64,000 nt of DNA from Dictyostelium firmibasis (taxonomy: Eukaryota; Evosea; Eumycetozoa; Dictyosteliales; Dictyosteliaceae), in assembly GCA_036169595.1 (NCBI GenBank), contig CM069765.1:2485001-2549000 (forward strand). Reading direction: 5' to 3'. Positions 9,464-40,770 of this stretch are shown here, piece by piece. Position 1 is the first letter of the stretch; each line of letters begins with the position of its first letter. The notes below the pieces were generated by a model. That model was not told where the DNA came from and searched no databases. It worked only from the letters and a program-made list of their open reading frames with translations. The translations under genes were made by a program, and so were the position numbers.

Positions 9464-10144
9464 ATGAAATTATTTAAAATTATAATTATAGTATTTATAT
9501 TAAATTTTATTAATTTATCAAATTGTGAAAAAAAGATAAATGGAAGATTAACATTTTACTCAGCAGCTGATAATTGCCCACCATCAGGAGAAATTGCCTA
9601 CCCAAAGTTGCATACAGTAGCAGGAGGAATTGGAACATTTGATGACCCTATTACAATTGCAACATCTAAACAATGGTTGCCTATTGGAAAAAAAGTTTAT
9701 ATACCAGCATATGAAAAATATTTTATAATGGAAGATGAATGTGAAGAGTGTGAATATGATTTTAAAGAAAATGGTGAATATCGCATTGATGCATGGATAG
9801 GTCCAACTACAATTCAAAATGGAACAACAGATTGTGAAATAGCGTTAGAATTATCTTCAACAATATTTATTTTAAATCCCAACAATTACCATGGTGTAAA
9901 TCCTCAACCTTTCTATAATTCAAATGGAGTTTGTTTAAAACCAGTTTTAAACAAATGTAAAGATAAATCTAATAAATGTGGTAATACTTGCCAACTCCCA
10001 CAAAGTATGTCATGTGATTCAGCGGCCCAAATGTTTTTTTTATCAACAGAAAGATTCAAAGAACTAAATCCAAAAATTGATTGCTCTCAGCATATTAGTA
10101 AAAAAAAGAGTGTTTGCCAATCAGGTACATGTGGTGGACCATAA
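9464..10144 (+). CDS. Secreted double-psi beta-barrel (expansin-like) protein with LysM-like tail
   Basis: Intronless, 226 residues. A signal peptide (MKLFKIIIIVFILNFINLSNC) shows entry to the secretory pathway. Residues ~26-130 read as a double-psi beta barrel of the expansin/RlpA/3D group: GRLTFYSAADNCP, then GGIGTFDDPITIA, LPIGKKVYIPAYEKYFIMEDEC and YRIDAWIG, the order in which fungal and amoebal barrels keep their acidic residues. Cysteines in MEDECEEC and later in the tail suggest disulfides. The tail (~165-226) has CQLPQSMSCDSAAQMFFLS...ELNPKIDCS, the spacing of a eukaryotic LysM (C...A...LNP.IDC), pointing to binding of chitin- or GlcNAc-containing polymers. Likely role: loosening or binding polysaccharide in spore coat, stalk or prey walls. 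Enzymatic activity is not shown. It ends 70 bp from the converging MRH gene. Confidence 0.7.
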   Translation: MKLFKIIIIVFILNFINLSNCEKKINGRLTFYSAADNCPPSGEIAYPKLHTVAGGIGTFDDPITIATSKQWLPIGKKVYIPAYEKYFIMEDECEECEYDFKENGEYRIDAWIGPTTIQNGTTDCEIALELSSTIFILNPNNYHGVNPQPFYNSNGVCLKPVLNKCKDKSNKCGNTCQLPQSMSCDSAAQMFFLSTERFKELNPKIDCSQHISKKKSVCQSGTCGGP

Positions 10145-10213
10145 TCTATATATAAAAAAATAAATAAAATCAAAAATTTTAAAAAAAAAAAATTTATTAA
10201 TTCTTTTTAACAA

Positions 10214-12590
<2,377 letters not shown>

Positions 12591-13220
12591 TTTATTGATA
12601 ATATGTTGCTTTTGTTGTTTTTACGTCATATTATAAAAAAAAAAAAAGTTATATCATAAAATAAAATAAAGACCAAGTGTAATTGATTTGGGTGCAAGGA
12701 ACTCGTTTTTTCAATAAAAGCCTTCTTCCCAGCATTATTTTATTTTTGTGAAATTGAATTTTTCTTTCCGAGCTTGAAATGTTACTCTCTTTTTTTTTTT
12801 TTTAAATTTAAAAAATATATGTACCTTAATATTTCATTTGATATATTATTTATATTAATTGGTGTCGTTTTAAAAGTTAAATATTATAGTAACTATTAGG
12901 AAAAAAAAAAAGTTTAACACATAAATTAATAAAAAAAAAAATTAAAAATTATAATTTTTTTTTTTTTTTTTTAAAACTTTCATATTTTTATAGTGAAATT
13001 CCGTCGTGCAATTATAATTATAATTATTTGAATTTTTTTATTTTGAAGTTTTTATTTTTTAACCTTTTTCATTCAAAATACAAGAGATCTCTATAAAAGT
13101 TATTTATCAAAAATCGAATTTTATTGTATTTTATTAATTTTTTTTTTTTTTTTATAAAAATTTCATTTTCATTTTGTAATTTTTCTTTTTTTTTTTTTGT
13201 TTAGTTTTTTTATCACCAAA
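12591..13220. promoter_or_regulatory. Divergent promoter region (MRH gene / cyclophilin gene)
   Basis: It holds the upstream DNA of the MRH gene (minus) and the cyclophilin gene (plus), with several poly(dT) runs just before the plus-strand ATG. A mixed-composition island at 12665-12790 (TTGGGTGCAAGGAACTCG...) may be regulatory; I recognise no site. Confidence 0.4.
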
Positions 13221-13780
13221 ATGGTAAATCAAAGAACATTTTTTGATGTCGAAATTGATGGTAAACCGAGTAAGTTTTTATTGTTTTTTAACATCAATTT
13301 CAATTTTTAATAATATTGGTTTTATTTGTTTATTTATATTTATTAATTGGAATACTTATTTTATTATTTAGTTGGTAGGATTATTTTTGAATTATTTAAT
13401 GATATTACACCAAAGACCGCTGAAAATTTTAGAGTATTATGTTTAGGTACACAATATTCAAAGACTACACAAACTCGTCTTTATTATAAAGGAACACCAT
13501 TTCATCGTATTATTAAAAACTTTATGGTACAATGTGGTGATTTTCAAAATAAGAATGGTACAGGTGGTGAATCAATCTATGGTAAAAAATTTGATGATGA
13601 AAACTTTAAAATTAAACATTCTGAACCATATCTATTATCAATGGCAAATGCAGGACCAAATACAAATGGAAGTCAATTCTTTATTACAACTGCACCAGCT
13701 CCACATTTAGATGGGTAAGTTTTAAAACTTATATATTATAGTTATCCATATGAACTAAAAGTCTTTTATATATTCTAATA

Positions 13781-13828
<48 letters not shown>

Positions 13829-15117
13829 ATATTTTAAATTTATTTTTTCAAAGTAAACATTGTGTATTTGGAAAAGTAGTTTCAGGACAAAGTGTTGTAG
13901 ATATTTTAAATTCATTATTGACAGATCGAAATGATAAACCTTATGCAGATGTTAAAATAGTTCATTGTGGTGAATTAGTTTTGAAATCAAGTTCTCAAAA
14001 TAAAAAAGAAGAATCTGATTCTGAGGAGTCATCATCATCATCCTCATCAGACACTGATTCTGAGGATGAAAGAAAAAAGAGAAAAAAGAGAAAGAAAAGA
14101 AAGAAAGAGAAAAAAAGAAAATCAAAAGATAGAAAAAAGAAGAGATCATATAGTTCAAGTGATGATTCAGATTATAGTGATTCAAACTCTGATGATGATG
14201 ATGAGGATTATAAAAAAAACAAAAAAAGAAGAGGTAGATCTAGATCAAGATCAAAGGATAGAAAATCATCTTCCTCTTTGAAAAGAGATAGATCAAGAAG
14301 TGGTTCAATCGATGATTTAAGGGATAGATATAAACCACTATCATCACCATCAAGAGGATATGATAGAAAATCAACTTCACCTATAAGACAAAATGATTCA
14401 AGTGGCCGAGTAGTTAAAGGAAGAGGTGCTATAAAATATTCTCAAAACAGAAATGGTGGTAGTAGTAGTAAATATGGTGGTAGAGATTATAGAGATAATG
14501 ATAGAGATTATAGATATGTAGATGATGGTAGAGATAGTAGAAACGGCGAAAGATATAGGGACAGATATACAGATGGTAGATATGAGAAAGAAAGTGATTC
14601 AAATTACAATAGAAGAAAGGAAAGATTCAATGATAAAGCTCATGAAAATCATAATAATATTAATAATAATAACAACGATACTCATTCACATTCAGATTTA
14701 TCGAGAGGTGTTACTAGAAATTATTCTGATATAGATTATAAAGATACCTATTCAGAAAAAGATTTAAATATTAAAATTACAATCAAAAATGATACTGACA
14801 ATAATGATAATAATGAAAAAAAGTATTCAAAATCAATTGACGATGAAAAAGAAGAAGGTGAACATTTCGATGAGAATAATTATTCATCAAAAGGAAAAGG
14901 AGAAACATCATCAACAACAACTACTTCTACCAATACTAATTCAAATGTAGTTTCATCACCATTATCATCATCTTCAGTATCTAAAAATGATGAAAAAAAT
15001 ATGAATTCTTCATCTTCACCTGTTAGAAAGAATAGAGAATATAGTGATGATGATGAAGATAGAAGAGGAAGAAGAAGAAGTAGATATAGAGATGATGACG
15101 ACTATAGTGATGATTGA
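13221..15117 (+). CDS. SR-type cyclophilin (PPIG/NKTR-like peptidyl-prolyl isomerase)
   Basis: Three exons, 13221-13269, 13372-13714 and 13854-15117, give 551 residues. Residues 1-175 are a complete cyclophilin: [28 protein letters not shown], the catalytic [15 protein letters not shown] with its Arg, [17 protein letters not shown] and [12 protein letters not shown]. The residue that is Trp in cyclophilin A (cyclosporin contact) is His here, as in the human SR-cyclophilins PPIG and NKTR; the Asn in AGPNTNG is also unusual. The C-terminal ~370 residues are charged and low complexity (Lys/Arg blocks, Ser-Asp runs, [10 protein letters not shown], many D-R-x-Y), an RS-like domain expected to place it in nuclear speckles with splicing factors and the RNA polymerase II tail. 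[19 protein letters not shown] at the junction matches the PPIG end of the isomerase domain. Intron 2 contains an (AT)n run. Confidence 0.9.
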
Positions 15118-15161
15118 TACTTGTAAATAAATTATTTTAATAAAAAATTTTGTTAACAAAC

Positions 15162-15194
<33 letters not shown>

Positions 15195-15419
15195 CCAACC
15201 TTTGATTTTAAAATTTCCAGCCTGTTTGTTAATAAAAAGCAAAGCTTTGAAGACGAAAAACTTTTTTATTTTTATTTTTTTTATTTTTTTTATTTTTTTT
15301 ATTTTAATTTTTTTTTTTTTTTTGTGTATCTTTTTTTTTTTTTTTTATAATTTTTTTTACACTATTTTTGCTTTTTTTTTTTCATTTTCTTTAATTTTTT
15401 TAATATTAAAAAAAAAAAA
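15118..15419. other. Intergenic, AT-rich
   Basis: Terminator side of the cyclophilin gene and promoter of the tepsin-like gene. It is poly(A) and TTTTTATTT repeats with no visible site. Confidence 0.5.
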
Positions 15420-17977
<2,558 letters not shown>

Positions 17978-18195
17978 TCGAAAAATAAAGAGAAATAAAC
18001 TTTTGAAGCTATAAAATGAATAAATAAAAAAAAGTTAAAATCCTTATTTTTGGCAAACAATTTAAATTAAAAATAGGATTATTTAAACATTTTTTTTTAT
18101 TTAACAAATTTTTTTAAATATTTTTTAAAAAAGTTGGATAAAGATCAACAACTATTTACTTTTTATTTCTTGATAAGTTTTTTTTTTTTTTTTTT

Positions 18196-22629
<4,434 letters not shown>

Positions 22630-23826
22630 CCTCGTATTAAAATTTTATATGTAAGAATTAGAGAATTTTTTTTTTTTTTTTTTTCAGGGTTTTAGTTTCC
22701 CAAAGCTTTAATCGTTTGTCTATGTAAAAAAAAAAAAAAAAAGAAAAAAAAAAAAAAACTGCAATTTAAATTATTTTATTTTTATTTTTATTTTTATTTT
22801 TATTTTTATTTTTATTTTTATTTTTATTTTTATTTTTATTTTTATTTGTTTTTTTTTTTTTTTGATTAATATCCTTAATGAAATTTTTTTTTTTATTTTA
22901 ATTTTTTAATTTTTTTTTTTTAATTTTTTTTTTTTTTTATTTTTTTTATTTTTTTTATTTTTTTTTCATTTTTTTTCATTTTTTTTTAAATTAAAATGTT
23001 TATCCAAAATTTTTTTTTTTTTTTTTTTTTCACTAAACATATAACTAATTGTCGTTTAATTTTTTTTTTTTTTCACCAAAACCATTTAATAAAAATGCTT
23101 TTATTTTATAATTTTATAATTTCACTTTATTAATTTTCTTCTAATTGTTGATGTATACATACATATACATATACACAGCTGTTTTCTTAACATAAATTCT
23201 ATTTAAAACGATATCGTTTTTGATAAGAAAATAATTGTTTGTATGTATATATGTATATCATTAGAAGTAAAAAGGAAAAAGAAAATAAATAAGAAAATAA
23301 ATAAAATAAATCAAAATTAATATTAATAAACAAGAGAAAAAGATACGAAACTCCAATTTTTTTTTATTTTTTTTTTTAATTTTTTTTTCAATTTTTTTGA
23401 AGTCAAAAAAAAAAATTTTCACTTTTTTCCTTTTTTTTTTTTTATTTTTTTTTTTTTGATCACTCACCAAAGAACAACATCGTATTGTGTTGGTTTTAGT
23501 AGCAAAAAGAAAAAAAAAAAAATAGTTTATATATAGATTGTTTGCGTTTAATATTTTAGTATTTCAAACCCATTCAACTCACATATTCACTAATAAGAAA
23601 AAAAAAAACAAAAAAGATTTTTCTTTTTTACGATATTTTTAAAAGGTTCCCACAACCACACACTTTTTTTTTTAAGCAACCAATTTTTTTTGTTGCCAAA
23701 GTTAATTTTTAACAACTTAAAAAATTAGGTTAGCAATCAAATAATTCCAAACATCCCTTTCCCATCCCCAAAAATTTTAATTTTATTAATATACATACCA
23801 CCATAACAACCATAATACCCGAAAAA
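22630..23826. promoter_or_regulatory. Divergent promoter region (CMTR1-like / gcn1)
   Basis: 1.2 kb separates the two start codons. It holds a TTTTTA hexanucleotide repeat (22766-22850), many poly(dT) runs, and mixed islands at 23155-23260 (with ATACATACATATACATATACACAGC and a CGATATCG palindrome) and 23640-23820. No coding frame is convincing. Confidence 0.4.
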
Positions 23827-32160
<8,334 letters not shown>

Positions 32161-32671
32161 AATTCTTTTTTAATAATAATAAAATAAAAAAAATAAAAAA
32201 AAAAAAATAAATTAAATATATACTTTCTAAAAACGTTTGAATGTTTTTTTATTTTTAAAATTAAATATCTATCAATTTAATGGAAATTTTAAAAAAAAAA
32301 AAATGTGTCTACGTTGTAAAATATTGGTGATATAATTGAGATATGTCTATTATTACCACTTTGGTAAAAAAGATACTTTTTTCTTTTTTTTTTAAATTGA
32401 AATTTTTTTTTATAAATTTTAATATCAGAATTCTCTTTTTAAATTTCAAAAAAAAACTTTTGAACAAAAAAATCAATTATTTTAAAAATATCTCAATTGT
32501 TTTTTTTAAATTTTTATTTTTTATTTTTGTGATTATTTTTTTTATTTTTTTTATTTTTTTTTTTTCGTCAATGTTCTGATTGTCTGGCTACAATTTTTTT
32601 TATTATTTTTTTACCAATTTTTTTTATTTTTTATTTTTTTTATTTAATAAAAAAGTGGTAAATGATATAAA
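32161..32671. other. Intergenic, AT-rich
   Basis: 3' flank of gcn1 and promoter of the ComC-like gene. AT-rich with poly(dT) runs; a short mixed patch at 32300-32350. No gene seen. Confidence 0.5.
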
Positions 32672-35600
32672 ATGTATAATTATATCATTTGTTTTTTAAT
32701 TTTATTTGTTTTGAATGTAAAACAATCATTTAGTGCAAATGTAAACTTAACTGATTACACAAATGTATTCAGTCTTGTAAATAATAGAATGGTGTTCCCA
32801 TCTGGAGCTTGTACAAATACATATATGATTAGAATTGATAAAAGTGATTCAAGTATATCTATCACTGGATGGGAAAATGGTATCACAGGAACACTGTATC
32901 CATATTCCCAAGGTGTTGATAACAATTTTTCAGAATTTTATAAATTATTACTTTCAGTTCCAATTAATACAAATGGAAACTATATAATTAAACCAATACT
33001 TAATAATAGTCAAGCAACAATAAATTCAATATCTGTACCAGTTCTATGTAAAGGTAATTAAAATTTTTTTTTTTTATCTTTTTAAAAATATTGGTATTAA
33101 TTAAATTAAAATAAAATAAAATAAAATAAAATAAAATAAAATAAAATAAAATAAAATAAAATAAAATAAAATAAAATAAAATAAAATAAAATAAAATAAA
33201 ATAAAATAAAATAAAATAAAATAAAATAAAATAAAATAAAATAAAATAAAATAAAATAAAATAAAATAAAAGCTGTACCAGGAAATTTAAATTATAGTAA
33301 ACCATTAATAAATGGATATCCTTATAAAAGTTTTTCAGGATATTATACACATCTAGCAAAAATAGATGTTGATCAACTTTTCCCAAATAATAACCCAGTC
33401 TATGCATCTAATATTACTGGTTATGGTTTTAGAATGATCTCATCTTCATCTGCAAGTAATTATAGATATTTAAACAGTTACTACATGTTTATTTCACTTA
33501 TTTTAGGTGATAAACAATTGGCTGATACCATATCAACAACAACAATCCCAATTTATAACCAAACAAGTTATCTTCAATTTTTAAATCCATTATATTCAAG
33601 TATGTTTAAAATTTTATTCCATCAAATAATTATAATATTAATATTTTCATTTATTATTTTAGAAATACAATCAAATCCACCAATAACAATTTCAAATAAT
33701 ACATACCCACCAAATTGTAATAAAGATTTAAAGATGAAATATTGGCACTGTTATAATTTTTATGAGTATTCATTAGAAGATTCAAACGCATATCTTTTTC
33801 AAACAACTCAAATTAGTCCTAATTCAGTTTTTGTTTTAAATTTTAAAGTTTTATTTGATGGAAATGTCGTTACTTATTTAAATGTTATACCTTCTTCATC
33901 AACATCAAATAATTATGCATTCACATATTATGGTACAAGAATAACTACAATTCAAGAATTTAATACATCTTTCTATAGTGAGTAACAGTATTATTTATAT
34001 TAGTTTTAAAAAAAATAGATATAGAAATTAATATTTTAAATTATTATTGTTATTTATAGATAATAATTTAATTCCAAATAATTTTGGAGGTAACCCATTT
34101 TATGATTCAAGTTATTCTGGTGTTTCAATTTCATGGACTTCACCATATTTAGGACCAATTGTTTTAGTAAATAATCAATTTTCAAATATTAAACAAACTG
34201 TAAATTACCCATTTGGTGTTGCAAGTGTATCAAGTAATAAAATAAATTATAATTTTGAAATGCCAACTCTTAGATACCTCCAAAATCCAATTGGAATATC
34301 AGTTTTTTTTGGTTTATCGAATAATGAAGTTTTCTTCAATAAAAGTTATAGTCCTTCTGATGCAGGGAGAATTGATAATCAACCACCAATTCTATACTAT
34401 TATGGTTATGAAGAAAATGGATCAGCTTTTTCAATTGTCGTTAGTGTTGGTGATGCAAATAGTGGTGTTGGATCAATTTCATTGAATTTATGTGGTGTTT
34501 CATGTTATTATCAATTTTCTCCAATTAATTTAATTCAAGGAAACATTTTTAATGGTACATATAGAATTACAATCCCAAAAGCAATCATTGGTGTTGCATT
34601 TGCAACCGTTGAACTTACATTAATCGATAGAGTTGGAAATTCAAAGGTATTTAAACAAAACGATGTTTACAATAGTAATTTAGATATCATTCAAATTGTA
34701 CCATACCTTCCACCTCTTTTAAATTCATTAGATTTTATTAAAGATATTTATTTCAGTGAAAATGATGTTGATGTTACAAACTCATCTAAAACAGTTACTA
34801 TGTATCTTAAAACTGGACCAGTATATAAAAATTATTCATTTGCATTGGCGACCAATTTCCGTATTGTATTTTCTGCTCAAAAAGGTAATGGCTATTTCCG
34901 TGATGAAACTGATCAAGCCATCATTAGTAATTTTAATTCAACAACCAACTATCATGAGTTTTCAATTAGAATACCTGCTAATACTTTCACTGGTCCAGTA
35001 TCCTATATGATTTCACCAATTCAATTTGATAATGTCCTTCTTTATTCTATTTTTAATTCAAGTGCAGAGTTAAGAGTTAAGTCATTAAATTCTGATATTA
35101 TGCCTCCGCTTATCGAAAATTTTATTTCAACAGGAATAACTACGATCCCAAGCACAGGAACTCAAAATGTATCATTTTCATTTGATGTCATTGATTCGAT
35201 CAATGGATTTAACTATGGTATAATTACTGTTATAAGTGATATTGATCCTTTAGGTTGGAATTTCACTATAAATTCAACAAACAATAATAATCAAAACTCT
35301 TACACTTTAAATATTCCAGTATCTTCATCTGATGTAGCACAAACATATAGTATAGCCTATGCTTGGTTAGTCGATAAGCAAGGTCATGTTAGTGAATACC
35401 CATCAGTAACCAAAGTTAGCCCATTTATGAAATTAGATTTAAGTTCATTGTCTGTAACAACAAGTGGTGGCAAAATAGATTGTCTAGCAGTCTTACCAAC
35501 CATTATTGATTTTACCGTTTCACCATTAGTAAAAACGAATAGTGGACTTAATAAAACAATAACTTTTACTCTTACAACCAAGGCTGGCAATGGTTATAAA

Positions 35601-37181
35601 ATTTCTCAAAGACATGACCCAATTGTTTATTTATCTGCATCGAATTTAGCTGTTGTACCATCAACACTTTCAAAGAAACAAACAAATGATGATGAATCAG
35701 TAATTTATTATATGAATGCAACAATTCCATTTTCATTTGGGTATCCAGATGGTATTGGTCTTTCTGTGTTTGGTATAGTTGATGAATGTTTAAATACTGT
35801 TGGTTTTAGTACAAATGGTCTTAAATCTTTATCAAAACAATATTATGTCAACAACAGTGTTTCAGAGAACCCAGAAATTCAAAATGCCACCTATAATAAT
35901 GGTTTAATTACAATTAATGGCTTTAGAATGGGTTATAAAACTTCAAGTCTTATTATTAAATTTGTTACTAGTGGTGCATCATCATTGACTGTTACTAGTT
36001 TTATTTCTTTCTCTGATAGATTAATTATAACCGATCAAATTAAAAGTTATGGTGTTGAAAATAAAATTCAACTTGCAATTCAAACATCAGATAATCTAAT
36101 TTCAGATTATTACACTTTAGTAATTCCTGCTGATGGTTCATTAACTCCATCACCAACATCAACATCAACAAATACTCCAACACCAAAACCAAAACAATGC
36201 CCAGGTACACCACCTTGTGGTGGTCCAACAAAAGGTATTTGTGCACTAGATTATACATGTACATGTTTCCCACCAAACACTGGTCTTGATTGTTTATCTA
36301 TAACTTCTGGTTCTAATGGTACAGTTGATCCAAATGCACCAAATATAAATTTCAATTATGAAGGTACCTACAAGAGTTTAATTGTAGTTTATTCACTCAA
36401 AGAACTTGATTTCAATGGTAATTTAGTTAGAGAATTTATATTTTCAAATTGGAGCTTTATTCAAAATAATTCCGATCACTTCCAATTTAATACTTCAATT
36501 GAAATTGGTAATACTAAAACAAATATAATTGTAAAGATTGTAAGATATCATGAATATAAAACAATTAATTTTGCAAATTCAAATATATCTATCGAACCAA
36601 ATACTGTTAAATATAGTATTGATATGGATAAATATAATTTCAAATCAAATTTAAATACTTTACAATTGTTAATTTCCGCTTCATTAGAAACGAATGAAAC
36701 CTCTAAAGATATTTGCTCCTCTTCTCAATTTGGTGATAATGGTGATTCAAGTTATATTCAAGTTAAAATTGATAATGTTATATTATTGGGTAGATTCTTA
36801 AAACGTTCAATTATTGACGGTTTAATTTCTACAATCTCTCAAACACCAATCAATACAGTTGATATTAATAACTCTAGTAACTCTAAATCATTTATTGCAA
36901 TGGAAATTCCAAACTATAGAAGAGAAATAAGTTTAGATCCAAACTTTAGTGTTTTAGTTGATTCAAGACCAGCAAATAGTGATGATCCAAATTCAATTTG
37001 TTCGATCAACAAAAAAGGTCTTACCACACCTCAATTAGTTGGTATTATAGTTGGTGGCGCTTTCTTTTTAGTTATTTTTTTAATTATAATTTCTATAGTT
37101 TTATATAGACATCATACTCCAACAAGATTATTATATTATAGATTTTTTAAAAGAGGTTTTTCAAAAAAAAATGCACTTTAA
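32672..37181 (+). CDS. ComC-like type I membrane protein with EGF module
   Basis: Four exons, 32672-33053, 33273-33599, 33663-33977 and 34060-37181, give 1381 residues with matching phases. The signal peptide (MYNYIICFLILFVLNVKQSFS) is followed by ~1100 residues of beta-rich, Asn-glycosylation-rich ectodomain, in which segments such as NGLITINGFRMG and SLIIKFVTSG look like IPT/TIG-type immunoglobulin folds. A Pro-Thr linker (~36145-36200) leads to one EGF module (CPGTPPCGGPTKGICALDYTC, then TCFPPNTGLDC). A conserved juxtamembrane block and one membrane span (LVGIIVGGAFFLVIFLIIISIVLY) follow, with a short basic cytoplasmic tail. This layout and the end block are those of the ComC family of Dictyostelium surface proteins used in cell-cell signalling in development. 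Family membership rests on resemblance by eye. A receptor or adhesion role is inferred; the ligand is unknown. Confidence 0.75.
33104..33270. repeat. (AAAAT)n microsatellite in intron 1 of the ComC-like gene
   Basis: About 33 perfect AAAAT units fill nearly the whole intron between exons 1 and 2 and run directly into the 3' splice site AAAAG. Confidence 0.9.
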
Positions 37182-37207
37182 AAAATAAAGATTACTACTT
37201 TTTACTT

Positions 37208-37242
<35 letters not shown>

Positions 37243-37243
<1 letters not shown>

Positions 37244-40200
37244 TAAGTAAAAATTGAAACATCAACATAAGATTCAGCAGTAAAAATTCCAACTTGTTCA
37301 TTAAATAAATTACTTTCACAAAACATGTCTAATGGATATTCAATTAAAACACCTTGAATTTGTGATAATTGAACTACTAATTCATTAGTTTTTGTGATAA
37401 ATTTCTTCTGTTGGATACCAAGACGTCTTTGATTTTCAAGAATACAATCACCAAATACTTCTTTATAAATCATTGAATTATTTCTTGCTGTATTTCTCCA
37501 AACATTAATATAGGCATTATCAGATACTGGGTCAATTACCGAAGAAATTTCAGGATCAGTTAGATTTAAATGAGTTTTCCATAAACCAACTCTAAGAGTA
37601 TGAGGAAATTTACCAACTTTAAAAGGTTTACCATCCATTGTAATTAATAGTTTACTTTGATCGGATACAACCACTGCTAATTCAGAATCACGAGAACCCA
37701 TCATACTTCTATCATTTATATTGCAACTACCAATTACAGCGACACGATCATCAACAATTAAAACCTTGCTGTGAACATAGATTTGTTCAGTAAAGATTCT
37801 ATCCCCATTTACTTCCCATTGTCTAATTGAATTGAATGAAATGTATTGAGCTAAATCAACATCTGGAAATTCATTTTTTAAAAGCTCTAAAACTGACTGG
37901 CCCCCTTGACTAATAGTTCTATTAGTCCAACCAATGATCATTCTTGAGGATGCTAATGCTAAATCACCTGATGGACTAATTGGTACCATTATAATAACTC
38001 TAAACTTTTCCTTTAAAGTTATAGCTCTTCTAACACGATTTAATATTGCCAATGCTATACGATTCTTTGGTAATTTTGAACCACAACTTGATATGAAAAA
38101 TAAATTTTGAATATAAATAAAATGTTGAGCATTCTTTATTAAACCTAAATATGCCTTATAACATGAATCCTCGACATCTGTTCCTGCTGACCATGGACTA
38201 ATTGATCTAACCAATTGTACAACACAACTATCTGACATATTTGATGATAAATGATAAATTGATTTTAATAATTTATCATCGTTTAAATCAATTTTTGGTG
38301 TACCAGGTAATTCAATACCTTCTTCATCTTTAACTAAATCGTTATAATTATTTTTTGATTTTTTAGTTCTACCACCAGTATCATTATTAATATTATTATT
38401 ATTACTATTATTAGATTGAGAACCAGCTGTCGATGGTTTATTATTAAATGGAATTTTTGTATTTTGATCATCTTGATCATATTCATTAAAATCATCATCA
38501 TCATCATCATCGTCATTTTCACCATTTTCATTTTGATCAAATTCATCAATAGAATTATCAGTATATTCAGTATTTTGTTGATCATCTTCTAAATTTACCT
38601 TATTATCAATTTGATCACTTTGTAAACCAAATGCACCCTGTTTGGTATATTTTCTAACTTTTGGATTATCTCCAGCTCTTTGATAATGAGTTGGTTTCTC
38701 TCTGCCATATGAAACATGAGTGAAACCTTTTCTAATGTTACTAACCAAATTTCTCCATTTATCTGGTTTTGCTTGGTCTGATGGTTTTTCAGTAGTGTAA
38801 TCTTTTGGAATCAATAATGGCTGGAACTTATTTGCACGTTCAACATAGATTGCATGATTCCAACGCTGAATGAAATTACTAGCTACATCTTTAGCAGAGG
38901 GACCAACGATTTTAGTATGAACATCATGCCAAGGCATTCTTGGACATTCACGACGATCGAATTGATCTTTTTTGGGATCACCAGTTCTAATGACTGTTCC
39001 TAATAAATTGCCATAATCTTTACCTGGAAATCTTTTACCTTCATTATCGGTTAATTGAAATTTACTAGTTTCATATCTCATTAAACAAATATCGATACCA
39101 CCAACAAATGCAATTTGTTGATCAATGATGGCATTCTTTTGATGATGACTCCATGATAGTGGATAACGTTTTGGATGTCTAATTACATGAATATTTGAAT
39201 GACAACCCTCTAACCAATTCTTTGCATGTCTACTACCCAATTGAACACCTAAATTGGTTTCATTCCACATTAATACATACACTTTTACACCTTCTTTGGC
39301 TTTTTCTGTTAAAACTCTATCCAATCTTGATTTCTCCATATGTTCGACACCATTATCTCTTTGAAGGTAAACATATGGACTTACCCACCAACCGGTAATA
39401 TATATTTCATGTTTGGCTCTTCTAATTGTTTCAGCCAATTCATTATAATATGACGAGCCATTTATAAACCATTCAACACCAATATTTACTCTTACCTTTG
39501 AAAATGATTGAAATCTAAATCCTTGTCTAGAATGAAATCTAATTGCATTTACCCAATTTAATGCTTCATCTCTATTCTCCATTAAAAAAAATCTATTATA
39601 CTGTGAAAAAAAAAAAAAAAAATTAATAAAGTTGGTGATAAAAAAAAAAAAAAAAAAATTTAGTATATTTACATTTCCTTTTGTAACTCTAAAACCATAA
39701 TAATTGTGAAATTTTTTACTTAAAAATTTCTTTTTTTTACTTGGTTGACTACCAATTACAACTTTGACGGTTGAACCAGGTAAAAAAATAACTTTTGAAG
39801 GTTTATCTTCATCATGTTTTAATTTCTTTTTCTTAAATACAATTAAAAATCCATCTCTTAATGATAAAGTTCTTCTATGTGAAATATTAAAATTAAATAT
39901 TGTTTTTGGTTTAATTTTTGTTAATTGGCCATCCATATTTACTTCTTGATCTCTAAACTAAAAAAATAAATAAAAAAAAAACATTAATTATAATGAAAAA
40001 TAAAATAAAATAAACAATTAATAATAATATTTACTAATAAATCAATTGGACCTATAAATTTTAAATAAAAATAATCAAACATTCCAAAACATTTTGATAA
40101 ATCTGGATTTAATTCACCTCTTTCTAAAAACTCATTTAATGATAATTCTTTTTTATTATGTAAATAAACACCATTTGTTGTTAAACCACTTGAAAATACT

Positions 40201-40731
40201 GAATCCACAGCTTCTGATGCATCACCAAATTTATCTTTTGAATAACCAAATTTTAAAAAAATATCAGATATTGACTTAACTGTTGAATAAACTTCATCTC
40301 TTGATACTAATGAATCACCATTAAAATCACAAATTTCAAATGTAACTAATAATTTTTTTTTAGAAAATTTTAAATCAATATATTAAATTAAATTTTATAA
40401 AATTTATATATAAATGTTTTTTATAATTAATCTTAATCTTAAAAATAAATAAAATAATTACATCTTAATCTTTCTTTTTTAATACCTCTACACATTATTG
40501 ATAATGCTTGAACAAATTCTGGAAATGCAATCTTTTGATCACCATTACGATCAATAGCATTCATTAATGATATGGTTAAATCGGAATTACTTGAAAAAGG
40601 TGTCAATGAACTTATAAAATCTTCTTTTGACATAAACATACCACTTTTTGAATTTTTTTTAAATTCTCTATATAATAAATGTAATTCATCTCTAGAAACT
40701 AATTAATTAAAATTTTTTTATTAATACTTGT

Positions 40732-40770
<39 letters not shown>

